Shown in pieces: positions 7,521 to 16,228 of a stretch of 33,475 nucleotides of DNA; the first letter of the stretch is position 1, and each line of letters starts with the position of its first letter. The DNA comes from Acidobacteriota bacterium (GTDB lineage: Bacteria > Acidobacteriota > JAAYUB01), in contig JAGOHA010000027.1 in NCBI GenBank assembly GCA_017996395.1, forward strand, positions 1 through 33,475, written 5' to 3'. The position numbers were made by a program, and so were the translations under genes. Below the pieces are notes generated by a model. The model searched no databases. It had not been told where the DNA came from and saw only the letters and a program-made list of their open reading frames with translations.

Positions 7521-10500
7521 TCAATTCACCGGCAGGCCGGCCGTGGCGGCCATGCGGGTCAGGTCGGACGAGACGGTGACCAGCGTGGCGTTGATGCGGC
7601 CGGTGGCCGTCATTTTGAGCGAGACCACCGCCGCGCTGTTGCCGGGGAACATCGCCTCGAGCGTCGTCTCGAGCTGACCGTGCGCGGCCAGCGGTGCGGT
7701 CCAGTACCCCACCAGGGCTCCGCTGGCGGCGAAGGCCTCGACGGTGAGTTCCTGGTCCGAACCGGCCAGATCGGTGATCCGCAGCGACGTGGTCCAATCC
7801 GCGCCGCCCCGCACCATGGGGAAGGCCACCTGCAGACTGCCGCGGTCGGTGCCCGCGACGCAGTCCACGCGGAAGGTGTCGGCCTTGTCCAGCAGGTTGT
7901 GGAACAGCTCGAATCCGAGAACGGGCGAGTCGGCGCCCGCCTTCAGGTAAGCGGTGCCCGGGGGCAGGCTGCCGCCCACCATGGCCGGCAGCTCCCGGGT
8001 GATCTGTTCGAGGCTCTGCACGTCCCACTGTTCCTGCCACAGCGCCGCGCCGGCGGCGTCGTACAGGGTGATCTGCACCGTCGCCGGAGCCTCACCGAGA
8101 TTGGAAACGGTCATGCCGGTCATGTAAGCGGCGGGGTCGGGCACCTCGTTGTAGAAGATGCGGTAGGCGTGGTCGATCTGGCCCTCGGCCAGCGTGCAGA
8201 CGACGAGCCATTTGGTATCGAGCGACTCCAGGCCCTCGGCGTTCACCGCCCGCACCTGGTAGAGGTAACACTTATCGGGCTGCAAGCCGGTGACGGTGAA
8301 GCGGGTCTCCTCGGTGCTGCCGAGCAGGGTGGTGTAAATGTCGTCCTTGTCGTAGACGTTGTAATACAGCACGCCTTCGCCGGCCGGGTTCGGGTCCCAA
8401 TCCAGCTGGATGGAGTCGCCGGACAGGCCCCAGCCCCAGAATCCCGGCGGGACGGACATCTCGCCGAGCACGGCGTCCGGACCGTCTTTGCCGGCCGGCT
8501 TGACCTTGCCGGACACATCGACGGCCTCCTGGGCGAACGCCGGCAGCCCGGCGACGCCCTGTCCCAGCGACGTGCCGAACAGCTCGAAGCCGATCAGCGG
8601 CGACGTGGCGGTCACCCGGATGAATCGGATCGCGTTCGGATCGTTGACGGTGAAGATCTGGTCCACCATTCGGACGTACTTGCCGCGGGACGGGATGGCG
8701 ACGTCGGCCTGGTCGAGGATAGCGCCGCCCTCGGACACGGCCTCGAGGATGACATCCGCCCCGGTCGGGCCCACGTTGATCAAGGTGACGCCGGTGAACC
8801 AGATATCGGAGATGTACACGTATGGGAACACCAGCTCGTACGCCGCCCAGTCGAACATGGGCATGGCGGAGTACGTCTGGTGGTCGGCGGTGCCGAAGGC
8901 CAGCATGCCCAGCGCCGGGGCCTGGGTTCCGATCCGGACCCAGGCGTCGCCGGCCATGGCCGCCTCACCGAAGATGTCGCCGGCGTTCACGGCCAGGGTC
9001 GCCTGCGGCGACAGGTCGCCCAGGGCCACCGCTTCCAACAGATGGCCGTCGGCGCCGAACGCATGCGCGAATACGGGTGTCGTCGCGTCGCCGGCGTTGG
9101 TGACCCACATGGTGGTGAACCACTCGTCGTTGGCCACCACATGGGCGGCGAAGGTCTGGAAGAGCAGCGGGAGGATCGTGACCGTCACCGTGGCCGGCGC
9201 GGACGTGAACTCGCCGTCCGAGACGGCGAAAGTGAAGGTGTCCACACCGGTGACGAACGGATTGGGCGTGTAGACGAACTCACCGGTGTCAGGATGCGGC
9301 CCGCCGAGGATACCGAGGGACGGCGGGGTCACGATGTGGTAGGTCAGGGCGTCGCCGTCCGGGTCGGTGCCCGGCAGCACGCCACCCACGGGCATGTCGA
9401 CGACGGTGGTCAGCGACAGGTTGGCGGCGACGGGCGGATCGTTGACGGGACGCACCCTGAGGGTCACGGTCGCCGGCGCCGAGACGAGTTCGCCGTCGGA
9501 GGCCTGGTACGTGAAGCTGTCATCGCCGTTGAATCCCGGGTTGGGCGTGTAGACGAAGGAGCCGTCGGGTTGGAAGGCCAGGGTGCCATTGGCCGGCAGG
9601 GTCACCGTCGCGGCGGTCAGGGGATCGCCGTCCGGGTCGCTGTCGTTGACCAGGACACCGTTGCCGGCGAAGACGGCCAGCGGGAAGTCCTCGAACAGCG
9701 AGTAGCTGTCGTCCACGGCCACCGGCGGCCGGTTGAAGACGGCCTCGATGGTGTGGTCGGCGGTGACGTCGTAGAAGGTGTAGGTGGCGATGGAACCTTG
9801 CGAAACGCCGTCCACCAGCACATTCCGGATGGTGTTGCCGGCGTCGGCGGTGATGGTGAACGTCTGGTCGGCGTGGATCAGCACCACCACCTCACCCAGC
9901 GGGTCGATGACGCCGCCGGGACCGGCGGTGGCGGTGATGGTGAAGACCTCTATGAGACCGGCGTCAAGGGTTATGTTTTCCTCGCCGGCAGCCAGAGTGA
10001 AGGCAGCGGTGTAACCGGTGGTCTGGTCGGCGTCGCTGTCAACGGTGTCGTCGCCGCCCTGGTCGGCCAGGGTGAGCACATAGCCATCCGGCGCGTCGAA
10101 GATCAGGTAGTAGTCGCCGGGGAGCAGGCCGTCGAAGTAGTATTCGCCCTTGTCGTCCGTCTGCACCGAGGCCAAAAACTCGTCGGCCGCGGTGTACAGG
10201 CTGACCCAAACGCCCTCGACGCCCGACTCGCCGGCGTCCTGGACGCCGTCCTGGTTCAGGTCGTTCCAGACCCAGTCGCCCACGGCGGCGGTGCGCAGGT
10301 ACAGCACCAAGCCGTCGTGGTCGGAGCAGAACAGCGGCGTGTTGGGATCGTCCATGTAGTCCCGCGGCACATCCGCGTTGCCGCGGCCCGCCTGCATCTC
10401 CACCACGAGCGGGGCAGCCGAGGCGGAAGTCAGAATGTGGTCCAGCGCCTGGGCGTCGTCACCGAAGATGTAGGTATATTGCTCGCCGGCAGGCATGTTG

Positions 10501-13500
10501 AAGATCTGGTTCGTCAAGTCGGGATCCACTTCGTCGGTGCACGGCAGCTGGGCCCCCAGCGGATCCGGGCTGCCGGTGATCTGCCCCAGGGGATCCACGT
10601 AACCGCTGGTGAACTCAAAGGCGTTGAAGTCGCCCAGGACCACGAGCGGGATGTCCGGATATGTCTCCTGGTAGCTTTGCACGAACAGGGAGATCTGATA
10701 GGCCTGGGTCCAGCGCTTGAGCCGCACGCGCTCGCTGGCGTCGTTGATGGAGCGGTTGTGCACCACCAGGACGCTGACGGGGATGTCCATGGCGCCGGCC
10801 GAGTAGTAGGCCTCGAGCAGCAGCGGCGGCCGGTCGTGGAGGATGTCATACGTTCCGGAGCCCACCGGATATTCAAACTCTTCGTCCGCCTGCACCTGGT
10901 ACCAGTTCACGATGGTCATGGTGTCGCGCACCAGGAAGCCCACGTCGATGCTGCCGATGTCCCAGCCCTCCTCCAGCACGGCGGTGTAGTTCAGGGTCGG
11001 GTCGTCGGCGACGATCTTGGCCGCCAGGTCCTCCAGGACGGTGATGTTTTCCACTTCCTGGATGCCCAGGATGTCGGGCGCACCCAGCACGGTGCGCACC
11101 TGGAGCGACGCCTTGTTCAAACGGTCGGCGTACTCCTGGGCGGTGAACACATCGTCGTCCTTGTCCGGATCATCCACCGTGTCGTAGATCCGGTAGAAGT
11201 TCTGGGTGGCCACGGTGAATTCACCTGGCGCCCGGGGCCGCACGCTCCGCGGCAGGGTCGGGTTCGTCAGGGTCAGCTCGGTGGGCCAGATCTGGTAGTC
11301 GCCGAAGGAATAGGCCAGGGGCCCGACGGCGTCGAAGGTGGCGCCGCCGAAGACCTCCAGCTCGGGCAGGAGCAACCCGTTGGGATCCAGGTCGAATATC
11401 TCCGGGTTGGTGTCGAATACGGGCAGTCCCCCGCCTAGGTCGGTGGGGTACTCGGTGCCGGGTTCCCGGAACGTCCGCTCGGTGGCGGCGGTGATGGTCA
11501 CGTCGCCGTACTGGTCGGAGGCGCTGGTGGCGCGGGCGCCGGTCACCTCGACCAGCATGCTCTCGTAGCGCTCCAGCTCGATGGCCGGCCACGGCTGGGT
11601 GCCCACGGGGGTGGCGCCATCCAGAACCACCGGGGCGGGGACGGTGTTCCCCGTGGAAACGACGCCGACAGTGGGCGAGGTGATTTCGGTGAAATCGTAG
11701 TACTCCGACACGGTGCCGCGGACGTCCACCTCATCTCCCACCGCCACGGTGGGGGCGCTGTTGGTGTAGACGAAGATCCCCTCGGAGGTGTCGGGGTCGC
11801 CGTCGTCGGCGCCGTCGGGCGTCTGGATGAAGAAGCCGTTGGTGTCGAGCGCCGTGACGATGTTGCCGTTGGTGACGACCGTGCTGCCGACGTACGGGGA
11901 AGCCAGTCCGTCGCCCTGGATCTGGGCGATGGTCAGTTCGAGGGCGCAGCCGGCGAACTGGCTGCCGTCGATGCGCGTGCCGGGCGAAAACAGGGCGCCG
12001 CCCGAGCCGGTGGCCACGCTGTGTTGGACGTACGCCGAGCCGGTGATGTCGGGATCCAGAGTCAGGCTCTGATTGTTATCCCCCTCGGCGCCATAGGCAA
12101 CCGTGGCTCTGACGGTCGGAACAGAATCCGTCAGAGTGATCGTGTCACCGGTGTTGTTCAGGCCCAGGCCGCCGGTGGACGCGATCTGCACCACCGCCCC
12201 GCCGAACGCGCCCGTGGGCGTCCCTCCGCCGAAGATCACGATGGCGCATCCTCCTGTCACGATGGTCCCGGTCGGAAACGTGTGCCGCACGCCCGCCCCG
12301 TCGGAAAGCGTCCAGCCGGAGATGTCCAGGTCGGACGGGGTGGTATTGACGATCTCCACGAACTCATCCTGGGTGGCGCTGACGGTGCCGTCGCCGTTGG
12401 CGTCCCCGCCGGTTCCGGCCACATCGGCATGGATCTCGTTGATGACGAACGTCTGCACCTTCACGTTGGTGGCGCCGGGGGTGTTGTAGGCCTCACCGTC
12501 CACCGGCGTGCCGACATAGCCGGTGATGCCGGCCAGATCAAAGTCGTTGCGCACCCAGTCGGCGGCGGTGCCGGTGTCGGCGCCGTCCGGGATGCGCGAG
12601 GCGCCGCCGGGGGCGAAGGGGAGCCCGTCATACGACACGCCCAGGGCCGGCACGCCGTAGGTCAGGTCCGAAGCGCCGCCGTCGTGGACGGCTATCGCGT
12701 CCACGACCTGGGTCCAGGGGGTGGAGTCGAACACGCCGTCGTCGTTCGTGTCCAAGTCGTTACCCAGGGCGCCGGTGAAATTCTCCACCAGGAGCAGGGT
12801 GAGTGTGCCGTTTTCGAGGGCATTGGCCGCGAGCGAAGCCAGCCAGAAGCCATCGGCGTCGGTGGTGCCCACGGCGATCACCTCGTCCACCGTCCCGGTG
12901 GCGGTGCCGGAGAAATCGCCCTCAATCTCCAACAGGGTCAAGGCGGAGTAATCGTAGTTGGGCTCGCCTAAAATTTCGATATACTCCACATCCGTGCCGG
13001 TGGTGCTGGCCGAAAATTCGTTGATCACCGCCGGCCGCGGCACGGCGGCGTTGGTGGCGCCGGGCGTGTTGAGCGCTTCGCCGTACACCGGCGTGCCGGT
13101 GTAGCCGGTGATGCCGGCGAGATCAAAGTCATTGCGCACCCAGTCGGCGGCGGTGTCGGTGTCGGCGCCGTCGGGAATGCGCGAGGCGCCGCCGGGGGCG
13201 AAGGGGAGACCGTCGTACGAAACGCCCAGGACCGGCACACCGTAGGTCAGGTCCGAAGCGCCGCCGTCGTGGACGGCCACCGCGTCCAGAATCTGGGTCC
13301 AGGGCGTGGAGTCGAACACGCCGTCGTCGTCCGTGTCGAGGTCGTTCCCGGCGCTGCCGGTGAAATTTTCTACCAGCAGGAGGGTGATGGTGCCGTTCTC
13401 CAGTGAATTGGCCGCCAGCGAGGCGAGCCAGAACCCGCCAGCGTCGGTGGTGCCCACGGGGATCACTTCGTCGATGGTACCGGCGGAGGTACCCGAGTCC

Positions 13501-14273
13501 CCCTCGATCTCGAGGATGGTCAGGTGCGAGTAGTCGGTATTGGGGACGGCGAATATCTCGACAAACTCGACGTCCGTGCCGGTGGTGCTGGCCGAAAACT
13601 CGTTGATCTTCGGCGCGCCGCAGTCGGCGGTGTGGCTGCCCAGGCCGTCGAAGGTGTCCGTGGCGTAGCCGTCCCACTCCGCGCTGGGGTCGAAGTCGTT
13701 GGAGCCGTCCGTGTCGCCGGCGCAAACCGACGCCATGCGGCGCAGGGTGTTGTTGGCGGTGGAGGTGAGCCCGGAACCCCACTCCGTGGATGGTTGATAG
13801 CCGATCTCGCCGATCACGTCCACGATGGTGCCCGACGTGCCGCCCTTGCGCAGGACCACGGCGTCGTCGCCGTTGAACCAGCCGGATCCGTTCGTCTGGT
13901 CGGCCTGGGCCAAAATGGTCGTGTCGGCCGATGAGTGGGCCACGACCCACACGTCGCCGTCGGCCACCGTGCCCGTCAGGGTGATGGTCAGGCCGGCGGA
14001 GGTGTTCCCGTTGAAGTACATCTGGATGACGTATTGGCCGGCCGCCAGGTCCACTGCGGCGCCGGTGCCGTTGAAGATCTCCAGCGCCTTGTTGTTGCTG
14101 CTCCCCTCGATGTACTCGGAGAAGAACAGCTCGCTGGTCTGCGCCTGGGCTGGGGCAGCCGCAAGCAGAAAGGCCGCCAACAGGGCCAGCGCCGGGAGCA
14201 GCCGCCGGACGGCGGCAGCCGGGCGGCGGAAGTTCCAACGGAAAAACCGGGCGGAATGGGCGATCGTGGACAT
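7521..14273 (-). CDS. Giant secreted multidomain nuclease (ExeM/NucH-like)
   Basis: A 2250-residue exported protein. A signal peptide spans about residues 1-45 (hydrophobic [18 protein letters not shown] cleavage). Next come lamin-tail-like domains at 46-215, two near-identical copies at about 218-410 and 413-605 ([14 protein letters not shown]), and another at 606-725. An OB-fold-like segment lies at 775-862. The endonuclease/exonuclease/phosphatase domain is at about 1018-1330, with [27 protein letters not shown] and SDHDG matching catalytic positions. An SdrD-like B domain ([10 protein letters not shown]), a Listeria-type repeat (about 1440-1512), two cadherin-like [14 protein letters not shown] modules (1513-1705) and an FN3 domain (about 1951-2022) follow. 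Four copies of an unassigned module fill the C-terminus. The likely role is extracellular DNA/RNA degradation for nutrient recovery or matrix turnover. AGGAGG lies 5 nt before the ATG. No cell-wall or T9SS-type sorting signal is evident. Confidence 0.9.
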   Translation of the reverse strand: MSTIAHSARFFRWNFRRPAAAVRRLLPALALLAAFLLAAAPAQAQTSELFFSEYIEGSSNNKALEIFNGTGAAVDLAAGQYVIQMYFNGNTSAGLTITLTGTVADGDVWVVAHSSADTTILAQADQTNGSGWFNGDDAVVLRKGGTSGTIVDVIGEIGYQPSTEWGSGLTSTANNTLRRMASVCAGDTDGSNDFDPSAEWDGYATDTFDGLGSHTADCGAPKINEFSASTTGTDVEFVEIFAVPNTDYSHLTILEIEGDSGTSAGTIDEVIPVGTTDAGGFWLASLAANSLENGTITLLLVENFTGSAGNDLDTDDDGVFDSTPWTQILDAVAVHDGGASDLTYGVPVLGVSYDGLPFAPGGASRIPDGADTDTAADWVRNDFDLAGITGYTGTPVYGEALNTPGATNAAVPRPAVINEFSASTTGTDVEYIEILGEPNYDYSALTLLEIEGDFSGTATGTVDEVIAVGTTDADGFWLASLAANALENGTLTLLLVENFTGALGNDLDTNDDGVFDSTPWTQVVDAIAVHDGGASDLTYGVPALGVSYDGLPFAPGGASRIPDGADTGTAADWVRNDFDLAGITGYVGTPVDGEAYNTPGATNVKVQTFVINEIHADVAGTGGDANGDGTVSATQDEFVEIVNTTPSDLDISGWTLSDGAGVRHTFPTGTIVTGGCAIVIFGGGTPTGAFGGAVVQIASTGGLGLNNTGDTITLTDSVPTVRATVAYGAEGDNNQSLTLDPDITGSAYVQHSVATGSGGALFSPGTRIDGSQFAGCALELTIAQIQGDGLASPYVGSTVVTNGNIVTALDTNGFFIQTPDGADDGDPDTSEGIFVYTNSAPTVAVGDEVDVRGTVSEYYDFTEITSPTVGVVSTGNTVPAPVVLDGATPVGTQPWPAIELERYESMLVEVTGARATSASDQYGDVTITAATERTFREPGTEYPTDLGGGLPVFDTNPEIFDLDPNGLLLPELEVFGGATFDAVGPLAYSFGDYQIWPTELTLTNPTLPRSVRPRAPGEFTVATQNFYRIYDTVDDPDKDDDVFTAQEYADRLNKASLQVRTVLGAPDILGIQEVENITVLEDLAAKIVADDPTLNYTAVLEEGWDIGSIDVGFLVRDTMTIVNWYQVQADEEFEYPVGSGTYDILHDRPPLLLEAYYSAGAMDIPVSVLVVHNRSINDASERVRLKRWTQAYQISLFVQSYQETYPDIPLVVLGDFNAFEFTSGYVDPLGQITGSPDPLGAQLPCTDEVDPDLTNQIFNMPAGEQYTYIFGDDAQALDHILTSASAAPLVVEMQAGRGNADVPRDYMDDPNTPLFCSDHDGLVLYLRTAAVGDWVWNDLNQDGVQDAGESGVEGVWVSLYTAADEFLASVQTDDKGEYYFDGLLPGDYYLIFDAPDGYVLTLADQGGDDTVDSDADQTTGYTAAFTLAAGEENITLDAGLIEVFTITATAGPGGVIDPLGEVVVLIHADQTFTITADAGNTIRNVLVDGVSQGSIATYTFYDVTADHTIEAVFNRPPVAVDDSYSLFEDFPLAVFAGNGVLVNDSDPDGDPLTAATVTLPANGTLAFQPDGSFVYTPNPGFNGDDSFTYQASDGELVSAPATVTLRVRPVNDPPVAANLSLTTVVDMPVGGVLPGTDPDGDALTYHIVTPPSLGILGGPHPDTGEFVYTPNPFVTGVDTFTFAVSDGEFTSAPATVTVTILPLLFQTFAAHVVANDEWFTTMWVTNAGDATTPVFAHAFGADGHLLEAVALGDLSPQATLAVNAGDIFGEAAMAGDAWVRIGTQAPALGMLAFGTADHQTYSAMPMFDWAAYELVFPYVYISDIWFTGVTLINVGPTGADVILEAVSEGGAILDQADVAIPSRGKYVRMVDQIFTVNDPNAIRFIRVTATSPLIGFELFGTSLGQGVAGLPAFAQEAVDVSGKVKPAGKDGPDAVLGEMSVPPGFWGWGLSGDSIQLDWDPNPAGEGVLYYNVYDKDDIYTTLLGSTEETRFTVTGLQPDKCYLYQVRAVNAEGLESLDTKWLVVCTLAEGQIDHAYRIFYNEVPDPAAYMTGMTVSNLGEAPATVQITLYDAAGAALWQEQWDVQSLEQITRELPAMVGGSLPPGTAYLKAGADSPVLGFELFHNLLDKADTFRVDCVAGTDRGSLQVAFPMVRGGADWTTSLRITDLAGSDQELTVEAFAASGALVGYWTAPLAAHGQLETTLEAMFPGNSAAVVSLKMTATGRINATLVTVSSDLTRMAATAGLPVN
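12485..13620 (-). repeat. 585-bp tandem duplication inside the nuclease gene
   Basis: The segments encoding residues about 218-410 and 413-605 repeat with a period of 585 bp (195 codons). For example, CACCGGCGTG begins at both 12501 and 13086. The two DNA copies are visibly about 90 % identical with largely synonymous differences. The repeat encodes two lamin-tail-like domains. Confidence 0.88.
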
Positions 14274-14465
14274 GATGCCTCCTGGGTCGGATCAATTGTG
14301 GTCGTTAAAAATTAATCGTAACACCAAACAGTCTAAATTTCATGCAATATAATCGGCGCTCCGGCGGACGATTCCGGAGTGCCCGTAGAAGAGTATGTCG
14401 TCGGCAAGATTGTATGGAATATTGGGAGGCAGAGGCGGGTGGGGAGCTAGCCAGCGGTCAACGAT
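14274..14465. other. Divergent leader region
   Basis: Spacer between the nuclease start and the repeat block in front of the proline racemase-family gene. Bases 14300-14350 are AT-rich and are the natural place for the nuclease promoter, but I see no pair of -35/-10 boxes with acceptable spacing. Nothing else is recognisable. Confidence 0.4.
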
Positions 14466-14469
14466 CGGG

Positions 14470-14680
14470 AATCAACCATTACCTGTTTACTGTTTTCTGT
14501 TTACTATTTACTTTTACCGCTCGATTTCGAGCACGATTACGATTACGATTACGATCACGATTACGATCACGATTGCGGTTACGATGACGAGCACGACATC
14601 CGACGTCCGACGTCCGATGTCCGATGGTCGGGAACGAGCCTCGAGCCTCCAGCCTCGAGCCTCGATTACGAGAATGAGGT
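14470..14680 (-). repeat. Intergenic mosaic repeat, copy 4
   Basis: A TTTACTGTTTTCTGTTTAC stretch (14487-14515) is followed by a GATTACGATTACGATCACG array (14528-14595), GACGTCCGACGTCCGATGTCC (14600-14625), then GGGAACGAGCCTCGAGCC and GATTACGA (to 14672). The last module runs directly into the Shine-Dalgarno of the gene at 14687. This is the one copy that sits immediately upstream of a start codon. Confidence 0.8.
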
Positions 14681-14686
14681 GAGGCC

Positions 14687-15721
14687 ATGTTCGAAGGTTG
14701 GAATTGGCAGCCGCCCGAAGGGTGGACGGTGATCGAGACGCTGGACGCCCACGCCGCCGGCGAGCCGCTGCGGATCATCACCGCCGGGCTGCCGCCTATT
14801 CCCGGGGCGACGATCCTGGCCAAGCGCCGCCATTTCCGCGACCACCTCGACTGGGTGCGCACGGGGCTGGTGCACGAGCCGCGGGGACACGGTGACATGT
14901 ACGGCGCCGTCCTCACCGAACCGGTGACACCCGACGGCGACCTCGGCGTGTTCTTCCTCCACAACGAGGGGTACAGCACCATGTGCGGCCACGCCATGGT
15001 GGCGCTCGGCACCGCGCTCGTCGACACCGGCCTGCTCCGCCGCGGCGGCGACGCGCCGGAGATCCGCCTCGACACGCCCGCGGGCCGGGTCGCCGTCACC
15101 GCCCACCGCGAAGGCGGTCGGGTGCGCCGGGTCACCTTCCGCAACGTGCCGTCGTTCGTCTTCCGCGCCGGCGTGACCGTGGACGTGCCGGGTGTGGGCC
15201 CCGTGCGCGGCGACGTGGCGTTCGGCGGCGCGTTCTACTTTTTCTGCGAGGCCGGACCGCTGGGGGTTGCCCTGGCGCCCGGCGCCGCGGCTCAACTCAT
15301 CGACCTGGGGCGCCGCATCAAGCGCGCCGCCGCGGAGCAGTGCCCACCCGTTCATCCCTTCGAAGCGGACCTCAGCTTCCTGTACGGCGTCATCTTCACC
15401 GGGCCGCCGGCGGACCCCCGCCATCACAGCCGCAACGTCTGCGTGTTCGCCGACGGCGAGGTGGACCGCTCACCCACCGGCACCGGTGTCTCGGCCCGCG
15501 CCGCCATCCACCACGCCCGCGGTGAGCTGGCGCCGGGCCAGGCCATCGCCGTCGAGAGCCTCATCGGCACGGTGTTCGAGGTGCGCGTGGCCGAGGTGAC
15601 GGCGTTTGGCGACTACCCGGCGGTCATCCCCGAGGTGACGGGCTCGGCGGCGGTGACGGGGCGCCACCGCTTCTGTTTCGATCCCGACGACCCGCTGCGG
15701 CACGGATTCTTCATCCGGTGA
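14687..15721 (+). CDS. Proline racemase-family trans-3-hydroxy-L-proline dehydratase
   Basis: A 344-residue enzyme of the proline racemase/hydroxyproline epimerase family. The first catalytic Cys is present as C100 (STMCGHAM). The second, normally in DRSPCGTG, is replaced by T264 (DRSPTGTG). A Cys/Thr pair is the hallmark of trans-3-hydroxy-L-proline dehydratase (human L3HYPDH, EC 4.2.1.77), which removes water to give delta1-pyrroline-2-carboxylate; racemases and epimerases keep two cysteines. The enzyme is cytoplasmic with no signal peptide. The ATG at 14687 follows TGAGG, right at the end of a mosaic repeat. A hydroxyproline role fits the HypD operon about 4 kb away. The next step, a pyrroline-2-carboxylate reductase, is not in the window. 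Confidence 0.88.
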   Translation: MFEGWNWQPPEGWTVIETLDAHAAGEPLRIITAGLPPIPGATILAKRRHFRDHLDWVRTGLVHEPRGHGDMYGAVLTEPVTPDGDLGVFFLHNEGYSTMCGHAMVALGTALVDTGLLRRGGDAPEIRLDTPAGRVAVTAHREGGRVRRVTFRNVPSFVFRAGVTVDVPGVGPVRGDVAFGGAFYFFCEAGPLGVALAPGAAAQLIDLGRRIKRAAAEQCPPVHPFEADLSFLYGVIFTGPPADPRHHSRNVCVFADGEVDRSPTGTGVSARAAIHHARGELAPGQAIAVESLIGTVFEVRVAEVTAFGDYPAVIPEVTGSAAVTGRHRFCFDPDDPLRHGFFIR

Positions 15722-15747
15722 GAGCCGACGATCGGCCCAGCCGGACT

Positions 15748-16209
15748 TTCACCACAGAGGCACAGAGGACACAGAGGCGTCCTTCCCTTTTTCAGACATC
15801 GCTGATCATGGCTCGGGGCTCGAGACACGCGACTCGAGGTTCGTGTCTAGGTCTCGTTCATTGAGAGTTGAGGGTTGGGGGTTCGTGCTCGTAATTCGTA
15901 ATCGTGCTCGTAATCGTGATCGCAATCGCGGCTCGCGGTTCGGGGTTCGCGGTTCGTCCCCAACGATCAACCATCAACGATCAACCATCAACCGTCCCGG
16001 ACATCGGACTTTGGACATCGGATATCGGCCCTGGGACCTGGGTTCTGGGTCCTAGTTTCCAGCTCCCAGATCCCGAGCAAGACCAACCTCGACTCCAAAT
16101 AGCCAATAAAAGATAAGCAATCACCAATAACCAATAATCCGAAATGCCCTATGAAAAATGATCAATGACAATTGGACTGAACCGTGCCCTCCGTGTTCTC
16201 TGTGGTGAA
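15748..16209. repeat. Convergent-gene spacer: CACAGAG inverted repeats around mosaic copy 5
   Basis: TTCACCACAGAG begins 27 nt after the stop of the 14687 gene (15748-15777, extended by GCACAGAGGACACAGAGG) and recurs inverted as CTCTGTGGTGAA (16198-16209), 19 nt after the stop of the convergent permease gene. Between them lies a mosaic in the same order as copy 1: GAGAGTTGAGGGTT (15860-15873), TTCGTAATCG array (15893-15930), ATCAACCATCAACG (15962-15992), CGGACATCGGACTTTGG (16003-16030), CTGGGACCTGGGTTCTGGG (16032-16050), AAGATAAGCAATCACC (16110-16125). No gene is supported in the interval. Confidence 0.85.
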
Positions 16210-16228
16210 ATGATCCCGGGCGCCGGCC

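Noticed and set aside
7680-11438. 1252-codon open frame on the plus strand opposite the nuclease gene
   Set aside because: Antisense shadow of a GC-rich coding region; no domain, no ribosome-binding site, and the minus strand has clear domains throughout.
14687-15721. Proline racemase or 4-hydroxyproline 2-epimerase
   Set aside because: The second catalytic cysteine is threonine, which is the dehydratase pattern.
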